Source: Pycnococcus provasolii
Lineage: Eukaryota > Chlorophyta > Pseudoscourfieldiophyceae > Pseudoscourfieldiales
Length of the DNA stretch: 64,000 bases
NCBI GenBank assembly: GCA_049487715.1
Contig: CP150567.1
Location: 1 to 64,000 of the forward strand
Reading direction: 5' to 3'
The notes below the pieces were generated by a model. The model saw only the letters and a program-made list of their open reading frames with translations, had not been told where the DNA came from and searched no databases. How positions within the stretch are numbered: the first letter of the stretch is position 1; the number at the start of each line of letters is the position of its first letter. Below are positions 8,005-17,121 of the stretch, in pieces. Position numbers and translations under genes: made by a program.

Positions 8005-8199
8005 CCCTGGTGCCTGCCGGCACCTCTCCTGCTAGGGCTTCGCCCTATCATTGCTTTGTCGTTCTGCTCCCGCCCTCTTTCGCTCCCACCCAATTTTGCC
8101 TCCTGATCGACTTTTGTTTGCTTTGTCGTTCTGGACCTAAACAGTTTTTCCTTTTCTCGCTACAAGAATTCGACTTTTTGCAACTTTTTCATTCTTGTA
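8005..8199. other. Spacer between recombinase and inverted-repeat element
   Basis: T-rich sequence with no gene. It lies between the recombinase 3' end and the inverted-repeat element, inside the interval bounded by the 16-bp direct repeats. Confidence 0.5.
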
Positions 8200-8421
8200 T
8201 GACATTTCCCCGAAAACATGACCGCCAAAGTTTTTCCCCAAAGTTTGATTTTGCGACCAATTCGCCCCCTATGAGGTTAGGGCCCTCAAAAGTTTGATTT
8301 TGCGACCATTTCGCTGGTTACGGCCCAGCGCAAACTTTTTCAACTTTTTTTTTGGTCGCGTCCGCAGGTCGAGAAATCAAACTTTGGAACTTTTGGCGGT
8401 CATGTTTTAGGGGAAATGTCA
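8200..8421. mobile_element. 222-bp element with 34-bp terminal inverted repeats (MITE-like)
   Basis: The left arm (8200-8233, TGACATTTCCCCGAAAACAT...) and right arm (8388-8421) are reverse complements with one mismatch and one indel. Inside are two direct copies of AAGTTTGATTTTGCGACC (near 8241 and 8291) and an inverted partial copy near 8368-8387. The whole could fold into a long hairpin. No coding sequence. It looks like a small non-autonomous DNA element. Confidence 0.75.
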
Positions 8422-8450
8422 TAACTCAAAGCACAGTTTAAGCCAACAGT

Positions 8451-8466
8451 GCCGGTCAGGAGGCAC
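8451..8466 (+). repeat. 16-bp direct repeat, right copy
   Basis: Exact copy of 7971-7986. It ends 8 bp before the first ATG of the secreted-protein gene at 8474, so the mobile-element remains reach right to that gene. Confidence 0.8.
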
Positions 8467-8473
8467 AAACCGT

Positions 8474-10285
8474 ATGTACCACACCCAGGTGGCACGTAAT
8501 ACCATGGCCAACCTGCTGCCAAGGAGGTCGCGCCTCAGCCTCATGGCCAACACGCTCGCTGCTCTGCTCCTGGTGGCACTGCTCGCAACCACCTCGCACT
8601 CGGTCGCACGTGCACAGGATGCCGACGCGGCGATGTCCATGCCGCCGCCCCAGACGGACCAGCAGAAGCAACCTGCCGCCGCTGCTCCGGAGAGTTCGGC
8701 AGCCACGACGGCCACCACCACCGCCACAACAACGACGGCGACCACGACGACGACAGCTCCCAAGCCTAGGACAATCGCGTCGAAAAACACCGTGCCGCCG
8801 GACACGCAGGAAGCTGCGCGACGGGCGCGTCGCCTGCAAAGCGCCGAGGAGCGTTCTAACCTCGCGCAGGACTTTGACGTTGAGGCGGAAGCTTCCGAGG
8901 CGTCGCGCAAGCTGCTCGCGTACGCGCCGGAGGGTGACATGACGGGTGGCGGCGATGGGCCTGGTGTCGTGTACGTCAAGGCTGGATCCATCTACCGTGC
9001 GAACATCATGACCACCGACGGGCCGCGCTTTACGGAAGGCCCAGAAGTGATTTATACCACACCACGCACCTTCACGCTTAAGTTAGCCATGGACGTTCCG
9101 GGAATTGCGTACGCCGTCGTCGTCAAAGACGGCGACGCGGCACCTTCGTGCTCGCAAGTTGCGAAGCGAGAGTCTGCGGACGGCTCAAAGGCACACGCTA
9201 GTGGATTTGCCATGGTGCCCAAGGCGAACACCGCAGTCACGTTTGAGGTGGGAAGTCTACACGTCGACGAAATATCCACCGCAGGAAATCTCAAGCCGTG
9301 GGACATCTACGTCTGTGGACAGGACAGCTCCACGACAGGTCTTAACGAAGACCCGAATGTCGTCTTAACGAGTGAGTCGAGCGGAGACACGCTCGTTCAC
9401 ATTGACATATACTCGCCGTATCCGTGGGGAATGGCCAACGCCGAAGGCTATCCCGAAAACTGGCCGATGGGTATCCTCGGCGAGAAGCAGCTGACGGGTG
9501 GTGGACAGACGGGCGACATTGCGAACCTTCTGTACTCAAAGAAGCAGACGGTGCACCTTGCGGAGTACGAGCAGGGCCATCCCGAGAAAGGCATTCTCGA
9601 CATGGAGGGCAAACCGATCGAGGCGCCGATATTCAAGCACCCAACCGTGGACGAAGGGCGGCGCAAGCTGCTTGAGGCGCGGTACCGTGTTGGGCACGTG
9701 CTCGTTGCGTGGGACGTTCAAGTGGTGTTCAGCCACCCTGTCCAGAACTTTGACTACAACAGCCTGATTGTGAATGGATGCTTCGTCAGCGACTTTACTG
9801 CCATCGACGGCTCGACATTCAACTTCACGCTCACCGCGTGCGACAGCTGCGGAAAGGCGCAGACACGTGAGCAGGAGGCTTCCCTGAAGTACAAGCAGTA
9901 CAAGGGCCTCGAGAGTGCCTACCAGTGCACGCGCAACAAGTGCACCGTTCGCGTTCCAACGAACGCGTATGTCGTCGCGCCGCCGAACGATAGTTGCGAC
10001 ATTACGGAGAATGTGAATGGCGGAGGCACGAGCCTGGCGTCGTGCAAGGATTGCACGTCGCCAACGCAGTGCACGTGCACACCAGGAACGAAGAAGGAGT
10101 GCACGAATATACTGCCTAACAAGCAGTCGGAGGTTCTCGAGATGGAGTACGACGAATTTGTGGCGCCTTGTATGAAGGAGTACTCGAGCAGGCACACTTC
10201 CGCGACGAGTGTCGTCGAACTTGTCGAGCACGCAGAGGAGTTTACCAAGACGATGTACAGGCACTTCGAGTACCGAAAACGCTAA
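8474..10285 (+). CDS. Secreted protein with Ig-like and Cys-rich domains
   Basis: Up to 603 residues. Three in-frame ATGs (8474, 8504, 8543) are possible; the one at 8543 gives the cleanest signal peptide (MANTLAALLLVALLATTSHS). A Thr/Ala-rich linker follows, then a domain with YAVVVKDGDAAPSCSQV and PWDIYVCGQDSS. Next is an Ig-like strand set (VQVVFSHPVQNFDYNSLIV, DGSTFNFTLTAC). The end is Cys-rich (CDSCGKAQ, CTSPTQCTCTP, CTNILPN). No transmembrane segment is seen, so it is probably extracellular or cell-wall. The gene at 4630-5328 shares the middle domain. The 5' flank is mobile-element debris. Function unknown. Confidence 0.75.
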   Translation: MYHTQVARNTMANLLPRRSRLSLMANTLAALLLVALLATTSHSVARAQDADAAMSMPPPQTDQQKQPAAAAPESSAATTATTTATTTTATTTTTAPKPRTIASKNTVPPDTQEAARRARRLQSAEERSNLAQDFDVEAEASEASRKLLAYAPEGDMTGGGDGPGVVYVKAGSIYRANIMTTDGPRFTEGPEVIYTTPRTFTLKLAMDVPGIAYAVVVKDGDAAPSCSQVAKRESADGSKAHASGFAMVPKANTAVTFEVGSLHVDEISTAGNLKPWDIYVCGQDSSTTGLNEDPNVVLTSESSGDTLVHIDIYSPYPWGMANAEGYPENWPMGILGEKQLTGGGQTGDIANLLYSKKQTVHLAEYEQGHPEKGILDMEGKPIEAPIFKHPTVDEGRRKLLEARYRVGHVLVAWDVQVVFSHPVQNFDYNSLIVNGCFVSDFTAIDGSTFNFTLTACDSCGKAQTREQEASLKYKQYKGLESAYQCTRNKCTVRVPTNAYVVAPPNDSCDITENVNGGGTSLASCKDCTSPTQCTCTPGTKKECTNILPNKQSEVLEMEYDEFVAPCMKEYSSRHTSATSVVELVEHAEEFTKTMYRHFEYRKR

Positions 10286-10571
10286 ACCCAAAGAAAAAAC
10301 GGTGGAAACGGGGATGAGAAGGAAAAACAAAACATCGAAAAGAGTGGCAGCCGTGCTCGGACGAAACACGCCGACGACGATACATGACAACAACCAGTGG
10401 GAAGAAAACATAAAAAGCGTTCTTTGTTATATGACGATGATGATGATGACGGAACTAGGAAAAAGTTCGATATTTAAAAGTTATGAAATAAGCCAGGAAC
10501 ACACACACACACGCACACACTCACTCTCTCACTTCGCACACGCAAACACGCACACTGCCTGGTCGTCACGC
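10286..10571. other. Convergent intergenic with CA-rich microsatellite
   Basis: 3' flanks of two convergent genes. A CA/CT-rich simple repeat lies at about 10498-10535. No other feature seen. Confidence 0.5.
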
Positions 10572-11111
10572 TTACTTCTTAGAAACCTTCGCCGCCACTT
10601 TCTTAGCCTTCTCGAGAGCCTCGTACTCGCGCACGCATCCCATCACGTTCTTCGCCTCCTTCTTACACTGTCCGTATTTTCCAAAGAATCCCTTTGGAAT
10701 GGGCTTCTCAACCTCCTTGGACTTCAGCTTCTCGCTCGCCTGGTATGCTCCATACGCCGCACCACCCAACGCCGCCAGCTTCACCACGTTTGTCAGAAAC
10801 TTGACAAAGCCACCCCTCTTTCTTTTTAGTGTCTCCACCTTTTTGCGACCCTGGTGGCCGCGGAAGCTCGCCTGGATCTTCGTTGCGCTCTTTGTTAGCT
10901 TGTCCTGCACCTGGCGCAACTCGTTGCGCGTTTCCGCCAGCGTCGAGGTGTCGCTCACGTTGCTGAGCATTTGATTTTTCGGCGAAATCTTCACCTTATC
11001 TGGCGTGGTTCCGATAGCCGCCGCGATGGATCTCTTGAGGTCGCTGACTGTATCACCCTCGTTCAAGAACACGCGAACCTCCTTCCCCTTTCTGTTGATT
11101 ATGATCTCCAT
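10572..11111 (-). CDS. Small ubiquitin-like/IQ-motif protein
   Basis: From ATG 11111 the product is 179 residues. Residues 1 to about 50 look like a ubiquitin-like fold (MEIIINRKGKEVRVFLNEGD, VSDLKRSIAAAIGTTPDKV, then SPKNQMLSNV). An IQ calmodulin-binding motif follows (ATKIQASFRGHQGRKKVETL). A hydrophobic stretch (LAALGGAAYGAYQ) precedes a Lys-rich C-terminus. The open frame extends to 11579 but the upstream part is low-complexity and lies in the promoter. The pairing of a UBL fold with a single IQ motif in so short a protein is uncommon. Role unknown. Confidence 0.65.
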   Translation of the reverse strand: MEIIINRKGKEVRVFLNEGDTVSDLKRSIAAAIGTTPDKVKISPKNQMLSNVSDTSTLAETRNELRQVQDKLTKSATKIQASFRGHQGRKKVETLKRKRGGFVKFLTNVVKLAALGGAAYGAYQASEKLKSKEVEKPIPKGFFGKYGQCKKEAKNVMGCVREYEALEKAKKVAAKVSKK

Positions 11112-11854
11112 CTTCTGGCCGGTGCTGGCCTGAGGCGTTTTGGGTGTCTTCGGCTGATATATTTTAAATTGTTGCGGTAAGGATGCCGGTGATACGTCGT
11201 ATGCGTTGTTTTGAAGGAGTGTGTGGAGTTTGGTTGTTTCGTGAGTGGTTCTTCGTTTCGTTGTTGGTGTGACAGGCAGCCACACGCGTGCTACATCTAG
11301 CGTGCGCACGGCTGGCGGCGACGTACCGCCATGGTTGCAGCGTTCGTTGCTTGGTGTGTTTCGTGTTTCGCTGAGGCGAGTTCTTGGCAAGGGCAGGGTA
11401 AGCTGTAAGCTGCACGGACGGCCCCGCCCCGGCCCACCCACCCCCCGGGGACTGCCGGATGCCGGAGGAATTCGACTGTCCCTCCCCCTACCATCCCTTG
11501 ATGTTGTCATCTCGGAGGAGATCTCGAAGTCGCATAAACCGCCTTGGCTACCTTTACGCGGGAGAGTACCCCTGAGCAAAACCTGTGGGCACGAGACGCA
11601 GACGTGCAGACAACAGTGTATCCCCCATCCTTACCACTGACTAAACCGTAAACTGGCGTGTAGTGCAATGCACGTGTGCGTACAAGTCCACCCTCCTTGC
11701 CCATTCCCCATTGTGGTCGACACTCGACCCATCTCCCGACCGACTCGACCGACCACCTCACACAAAAAGTCAACGTTGCACTTTTTCCAGTATTCATTCA
11801 CTGTTTTGTTTGTACCAGCCCCACACCACCATTAGCTAGCCACCGCGCGAAACA
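11112..11854. other. Divergent promoter region
   Basis: About 740 bp between the UBL-IQ gene (minus) and the TPPP gene (plus). Short open frames are present on both strands, none with recognisable content. Must contain both promoters. Confidence 0.5.
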
Positions 11855-12520
11855 ATGTCGGACCCTTTGGCAGCGGCGGAGGCGCTCAACAGGAAGTGCA
11901 AGGAAGCCTTCAAAAAGTACGACCTGGATGGAAACGGAACGCTTGAGCGTAACGAGCTCACGCAGGCGCTCGAGGACCTCGGGCTGCTGAAGGGTGTCGA
12001 CAAGCCTTCAATTGGCTCGTTCGTCATTGACATGTTCGGACGGCTCGACAAGAATGGAGACCAGCACCTGCAGTTTGAGGAGTTTGCGGAACTCTACAAT
12101 AGCGTCGTGCGCGAGAAGGAGCTTATGAGCAAGGGCACCGCGTACGGCGTGGGAAGTGACTTGCACGAGGTGTTCATCACCTTCGCAAATTTTGGCAAGA
12201 CGTCGCGCAAGGAGGAAATGGACGGCAAGAACTGGGCCAAGTTTTGCAAGGACAGCAAGGTTGCGGACAAGAAGATGTTCACGATGACAGACGTTGACAT
12301 GACGTTCGCCAAGGTGAAGCCTAAGGGTGGCCGTCTTATCAACTTCCAGGAGTTTTCCCGTGGGTTGAATATTGCGGCTGAGAAAAAGGGCCTTGACTAC
12401 GACACGCTTGTCGGTCGCGTTTGCAACGCCGGTGGGCCTGAGGTGAAGGCGACACGCGCGGACAGCGTGAAGTTCCACGACGACAAGAGCATGTACACGG
12501 GCATGCACAAGGGCAAGTGA
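11855..12520 (+). CDS. p25-alpha/TPPP family protein with two EF-hands
   Basis: 221 residues. Two canonical EF-hand loops (D23-E34, DLDGNGTLERNE, and D65-E76, DKNGDQHLQFEE) are followed by a p25-alpha domain from about residue 95. Its marks are FITFANFGKTSRKEEMDGKN, FCKDSKVADKKMFTMTDVD, FAKVKPKGGRLINFQEF and a C-terminal SMYTGMHKGK tail like the family's SKYTGSHKERF end. TPPP proteins bind and bundle microtubules and are strongly associated with flagellated eukaryotes. The EF-hands suggest calcium input. The start is supported by the context AACAATGTCG and by the position of the first helix. Confidence 0.9.
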   Translation: MSDPLAAAEALNRKCKEAFKKYDLDGNGTLERNELTQALEDLGLLKGVDKPSIGSFVIDMFGRLDKNGDQHLQFEEFAELYNSVVREKELMSKGTAYGVGSDLHEVFITFANFGKTSRKEEMDGKNWAKFCKDSKVADKKMFTMTDVDMTFAKVKPKGGRLINFQEFSRGLNIAAEKKGLDYDTLVGRVCNAGGPEVKATRADSVKFHDDKSMYTGMHKGK

Positions 12521-12685
12521 TTTGTCACAACCACGGATAAGCCGTCCTTTTTTCCCCTTAACCCCCAACTGGTTACTACTGGAACTGTTCGGGGACGGCA
12601 CGAGAAAGTAGAAACGGACGCCCGGTTTGTTCGGCCCTTTATTTCACACGCCTTTTCCCGGTCAGTCAGAACTGTACCTGCCACC
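12521..12685. other. Intergenic
   Basis: 165 bp between two head-to-tail plus-strand genes; nothing further seen. Confidence 0.4.
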
Positions 12686-13693
12686 ATGTCCGCGACCGCC
12701 GTCGACAGGTACCTGCCGTCTCAGCTGCCTGCGCTCGACATACGCCTGTCACGCCTTGACCGCGTGTACGCGCCAGGCGACGTCGTACACGGCATGCTCA
12801 TCGTGCTCCTGCCTCCAAGGCAGCACGTCAGCCACACGGGACTTGCCGTCACCGCCGCGGGACTCGCGGAGGTGCTTCACCCACGAGCTGGGCCACGCAC
12901 GACGCCTTTGCTCTCGGAAAAGCTTGTCGACGTGCCTGAAGGTAAACTCGTGCCTGACGAAGGAACGTCAAATGCAGAGGTGCCAATCAAGCGCTTCCCG
13001 TTCAAGTTTAAGGTTCCTGGCGAAGCGCGCGTGGAGACGTACCACGGCCAGCACGCGAACGTTACGTACGCCATCACGGGCGAGCTCAAGCGCGGCATGT
13101 TCAGCATGGCGCTCACGTCGACGTGCGAATTTATCGTCGAGACGAAAGGCGTGCCACGGCCGCCGGCGCCATCGTCAGGAATTGCGAGCGATGGGACAAA
13201 GTCCTTGCAGTTTGCAATACGCGCGGCTGATCAAGAGAGACTACCCACCGACCTGCGCCAGTCGGACTTTGAGTTTGCAGGCACGCTGTCGTTTACGACG
13301 TGCGCGGTGAATTTCCCACTAGAGGGCGAACTGCACGTCGTGCATCGACCACCTCGAGCTGTGCAGGAAGTAGTACTCGTGCTCATGCGTGTGGAGAAGC
13401 TTGGCGAAACGTCGAAGAATGAGCAGGTGTTCCGCACTCCCGTCGTGTACATACAGGCGGCGGAGGGTGACTTCGCAGAGCACGGAAGCTGGCCAATTCC
13501 TCTGCTGCTCGTCTTCCCGCGCCTCTTCTGCTGTCCGGACATTAACCACGTCACATTCCGCGTTCGTTTCGAGCTCGACGTCATCATCACCTTCGCACCC
13601 TCTAAAAACGACAAGAAGGATGCGACGCCAGTCGAAGCGAAGACAAGCATACCTCTAACGTTGTATCGCCTATCGGACGACGCGGATCAGTAA
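12686..13693 (+). CDS. VPS26C: VPS26C/DSCR3-like retriever subunit
   Basis: 335 residues with an arrestin fold. Diagnostic blocks follow the DSCR3/VPS26C pattern: LDIRLSRLDRVYAPGDVV at the start, RVETYHGQHANVTYAITGEL, CEFIVETKG, FAGTLSFTTCAVNFPLEGEL, VVLVLMRVE, VYIQAAEGDF and IPLLLVFPRLFCCPDI. VPS26C joins VPS35L and VPS29 in the Retriever complex, which recycles membrane cargo from endosomes. Length matches the family (~300-340). Single-exon. An arrestin-domain protein of another subfamily is a less likely alternative. Confidence 0.85.
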   Translation: MSATAVDRYLPSQLPALDIRLSRLDRVYAPGDVVHGMLIVLLPPRQHVSHTGLAVTAAGLAEVLHPRAGPRTTPLLSEKLVDVPEGKLVPDEGTSNAEVPIKRFPFKFKVPGEARVETYHGQHANVTYAITGELKRGMFSMALTSTCEFIVETKGVPRPPAPSSGIASDGTKSLQFAIRAADQERLPTDLRQSDFEFAGTLSFTTCAVNFPLEGELHVVHRPPRAVQEVVLVLMRVEKLGETSKNEQVFRTPVVYIQAAEGDFAEHGSWPIPLLLVFPRLFCCPDINHVTFRVRFELDVIITFAPSKNDKKDATPVEAKTSIPLTLYRLSDDADQ

Positions 13694-13808
13694 TTGTAGT
13701 TCTGGTAACATCCCTCCTTGTAGTTCAGATATGTTATGGAGATGCAAGGAACAAAAGTGAGAGTTGTTGTTGTTTGTTGCGAATCTTATTAAAAAACGAC
13801 TGACAACG

Positions 13809-15569
13809 TCAAAGCAGCTCGGTACCGATGTTTCCAAGCGCGTCGGGCACGACGCCCTTGGCGTGCGTCCTTTCCATCGCGAGTCGAGTGGCATCTGTGG
13901 CAAGCATGCCCGATGCACCTTCATCCTTGACGACTCTCTTTGCATCTGCGTACTTGCCGCGCGTCTGTCTTTGGGCGCGCGGGTACCCCGACATGCCGTC
14001 GTCAAACATTAACGCTCGCTCTCTCGCCGACGATGCGGAGCTCGGCAACGGCGACATCGTGCTGCTGCCGCTGAACGGCGGCGGTCCCAGATGGCGCCTC
14101 TGGTGCATGTTCTCCACGGAAAACATGCGATAACCGCCACCTCCGTAAGATGTGTAAAACTCCTCGCCGGCGACGGCATTCTCGCCAAGGTCTCGCATGC
14201 CAAACTGCGAATTCGTCTTTCCCCAGCCGAGGCGGTTCGGCACCGCGGGCTTGTCCGACTGCTTGACGTGAACTGTGCCGTACATGCTCGGGCCAAAGTC
14301 TGGCTCTGTGTACGCGTCGTCGCGCAGTCGAACGTTCGAGCGCTGACGTCGCCCCGTGTCCGGAGGGATGAACTGCGGCGTGTGCTTCTTGTTGAACTCG
14401 CCGTTGTACTCCGTGGCCGTGACCATGTTCTTGTACTGCGATCCAAATCCGGGCAGTGGGTGTGTTGTGCCAGGTTTCGCGCCAGGACGCTGTCTCCCAA
14501 CGTTGGGCGGCACGTAGTCGTTGTTGCTCCATGCACCCGTAACCTCGTCCGTGGGGAAGTGCACGTCCACGCCTCCACCCTTCGCAGCGGGTGAATTGCG
14601 TGCCATGGGCCGTGAAATATTGACGGCATTCTGCTTCGTGTCGCTTGGCTCGGGAAACGCGCGGTGCCCATCCTCCGGGAGATGCTCAAGCGCTTCCTTC
14701 AAAGGGTCGCTCGAGGCATTTCCGACGTGCTTCATGTTCGACCGCGTGTTGTGTTTCACAGTGTATGCAGCCTTCCCAAAAGGTTGGCTGTAGTGTGCCC
14801 TGTGCGTGGCTGACAGCTGTGGCTCTGCAGCCTCCGCAGTCACGTAGTCGAGGCCGACGTTCGACGAGTTGCGCATCGGATTGAGACGCGCCGGAACGCC
14901 TCTTGTTGCACCTGCGGCGGCAAGGCCCGTAGCGTTTGTTGTTGTGGATAGCGAAAGCGCTGGACCGCAGTGTTCGTGCCACTGGCTGGCAAACGTCTCC
15001 TTGCGATAGTGCTGGCGTGGCGTCGTGCCTGGGTTCTTGAAGTGACTGTTGCTGGTTGCGACAAACTCAGGCTGCGCACCAATTATGCCAAAACCCAGTG
15101 CGACGACGTCGTCGCTGTGCCTTAGTCCCCCACCAAGTGGAACGTGGCTTCCAAAGTCGGCAGTTTTCTTCGCGAAGTACTGCGCGCGCGTCTCCGTCAA
15201 GCGCGGGTCGCGCGCCTGCCTTGCACCCTCGATGCAGTCACGCGTGAACGAGCTGGCGTTCCGGTCCCAGCGGCAGCGTGTCTGGTTACCCACCTGCGAG
15301 GCGAGCTCTGTCGCAGACTCTTTCACAAGTGGCTCGTTTTTCCCGAGCGTGCGGTGTGCGTGATACGACGCGCCGACATCCTTGCCATACAAGGCTTTCG
15401 TTTGGAACGACTTTTTCGGATAGTCACGAAAGATAAGGTCCGACACCGTTCTGACGGACTTGAGGTGGAACGGCTGCGGCGGCGTCTGCGGGTTGTGGTA
15501 GTCGCGCTTCTTCCCCAGCACAAGGCTTATGCACCCGTCGTCCGGGTTCTTCAGAGAGCGCTGCGCCAT
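13809..15569 (-). CDS. Uncharacterised protein with short aromatic repeats, possible axonemal protein
   Basis: 586 residues from ATG 15569 (MAQRSLKNPDDG). The open frame extends further up to 15686 but only as low-complexity HTH-like sequence. The protein has no globular domain I recognise. It contains recurrent short motifs with Asn, Gly, Tyr and His (RAHYSQPFGKAAYTVKH, PEFVATSNSHFKNPGTTPRQ, PLPGFGSQYKNMVTATEYNG, GEEFYTSYGGGGYRMFS), a style shared by microtubule inner proteins and other ciliary structural proteins. With TPPP and EF-hand/WD40 genes in the same arm this is plausible but unproven. Convergent with VPS26C. Confidence 0.6.
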   Translation of the reverse strand: MAQRSLKNPDDGCISLVLGKKRDYHNPQTPPQPFHLKSVRTVSDLIFRDYPKKSFQTKALYGKDVGASYHAHRTLGKNEPLVKESATELASQVGNQTRCRWDRNASSFTRDCIEGARQARDPRLTETRAQYFAKKTADFGSHVPLGGGLRHSDDVVALGFGIIGAQPEFVATSNSHFKNPGTTPRQHYRKETFASQWHEHCGPALSLSTTTNATGLAAAGATRGVPARLNPMRNSSNVGLDYVTAEAAEPQLSATHRAHYSQPFGKAAYTVKHNTRSNMKHVGNASSDPLKEALEHLPEDGHRAFPEPSDTKQNAVNISRPMARNSPAAKGGGVDVHFPTDEVTGAWSNNDYVPPNVGRQRPGAKPGTTHPLPGFGSQYKNMVTATEYNGEFNKKHTPQFIPPDTGRRQRSNVRLRDDAYTEPDFGPSMYGTVHVKQSDKPAVPNRLGWGKTNSQFGMRDLGENAVAGEEFYTSYGGGGYRMFSVENMHQRRHLGPPPFSGSSTMSPLPSSASSARERALMFDDGMSGYPRAQRQTRGKYADAKRVVKDEGASGMLATDATRLAMERTHAKGVVPDALGNIGTELL

Positions 15570-16130
15570 GACGAGGTGTGCGTGCGTGCGTCGGTGCGTG
15601 CGTGCGGTGCGTGCGTGCGGTGTAGTTTGTTTGTGCGGTGAGGTGGGAAGGGGACCGGCCAGGCCGAAGAGGGAGGGACCGACCACCTTGGGGCAGGAGG
15701 GACCACTGGGCCTCGAAGCGCAGTGCCGTTGTGGGTTTCGTCCAGGTCGCCCCGTCTTCGGCCCCGGTGCGCCTGCTCCTAAGTCCTAAGGTCATTGTAC
15801 AGTCCACTGCATGGTCCATGCGGGCAGCCGTGGTCCAGGCAGCCAGGTGGTGCAACGCACCTGTTCAACGGCACGACTCGCTCTCTAATCTAACTGAGCC
15901 GTGCAGTCTGCTGCCCTGCTCCGATGAGGCGGCACTGTGATGGACCATGCCACGCCACGGTAAGTTGAGGAAGTCCTCGGAACGGCACGGCACTTTGGAG
16001 TAGGCGCAAACCCCTACCTACTCTTAATTCCCAACCCCGAGAGTTCTCGCCCTCCTATACGGTTTCCCAGGTTAGCTTGCGCCACCCTTATCCTCAGATT
16101 TTGATATTCTCGGCCGTCAATCACCCCACC
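15570..16130. other. Divergent promoter region with GT-rich repeat
   Basis: 560 bp between the minus gene ending its 5' side at 15569 and the YbaB gene. A GTGCGTGCGTGCG simple repeat lies at about 15580-15630. No gene seen. Confidence 0.5.
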
Positions 16131-16953
16131 ATGATGACGAGTACCAAACCCATGGCGGCACGAAGGCAGGCGGCGTGCGTAACGAGAAGCCGGGCCGCAA
16201 CACAGCAGCGACGCAGCACGATCGTTCGACGTGCGCAGTCTGGGCCGGGTGGGGGCGGCATGGAAGACATGAAAAAGGCGGCGGAAGCCTTGAAGGTACG
16301 ATGCGATACGATGGCGGCGGCAGATAACGGGTGGGGGTGGCTAAGATGCAGTGAGAGCGAATAGCCTGTAGCGAGGGACCGCCTTACGCACGCCATTGGC
16401 CATTGTGCCGGGTGGTTGGGGGCGACGTGCCTGTTCCGGTCAGCCGTCTCTTGTGCCTGAATCTATCCTTTTACCTAATACTCCAACGTATGTGACACAA
16501 CACTAAACAGGGCCTCGACTTGGGGAATATGGGTAAGCTCATGGAAAATGCGCGCAAGGCTCAGCAGCAAGTGCAGCAAGAGGCTATGCAGGTGCAGGCG
16601 GAAATGGCGGTGACGGAATTCGAGGGGTTTGACGAAGACGAGACTGTGCGAGTGCGTGGCTTATCCTTTGAATTCGAGCTCGGACTAGACAGAGTCCAGC
16701 CTTTGATGCACGACTTCTAACACTTCGCACACAAAACAACGCAACGAACCATCCAAAACAGGCGGTGCTCACAGGTGATCAGCGTCCTACCGCGGTGGAG
16801 TTGACAGACGCGGCTATGCAAAAGTCACCGGAGGAGTTGGGCAAGGCGATCACCGAGGCATACCAGGACGCTCATACCAAGTCGAGCGTCGCGCTCAAGG
16901 AGCGCATGCGCGAGCTCGCGAACAAGCTCGGCCTGCCAACACCTCCTATGTGA
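16131..16953 (+). CDS. Plastid YbaB/EbfC-family nucleoid protein (STIC2-like), three exons
   Basis: Exons 16131-16295, 16511-16651 and 16762-16953, both introns phase 0 with GT-AG ends (215 and 110 bp), give 165 residues. The N-terminus is rich in Arg, Ser, Thr and Ala and lacks acidic residues, like a plastid transit peptide. Then comes the YbaB core: LGNMGKLMENARKAQQQVQ, VQAEMAVTEFEGF, a strand resumed after intron 2 (AVLTGDQRPTAVELTDAAM), SPEELGKAITEAYQDAH and a C-terminal ELANKLGLPTPPM. The bacterial family binds DNA; plant plastid members (STIC2) act at thylakoid protein targeting. Skipping intron 2 would truncate the domain, which supports the splice model. Confidence 0.88.
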
Positions 16954-17121
16954 AGCAGGCTGGCGAGCGTGCGTGTGTGTTTTGGGGATAGGAATGCGTC
17001 GGAGGCGCGAGTTGGAGTGGTAAATAATCTGTAGTGCAGATAATAAAAAGAAAATTATGACCGTAACAAAGGCGTCGTCGACGTCAATGGCAGAGATCTA
17101 TCTCAACAACGGCGTAGGCCT
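16954..17121. other. Convergent intergenic
   Basis: Short 3' flanks of the YbaB gene and of the ATP synthase e gene on the other strand. Confidence 0.4.
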
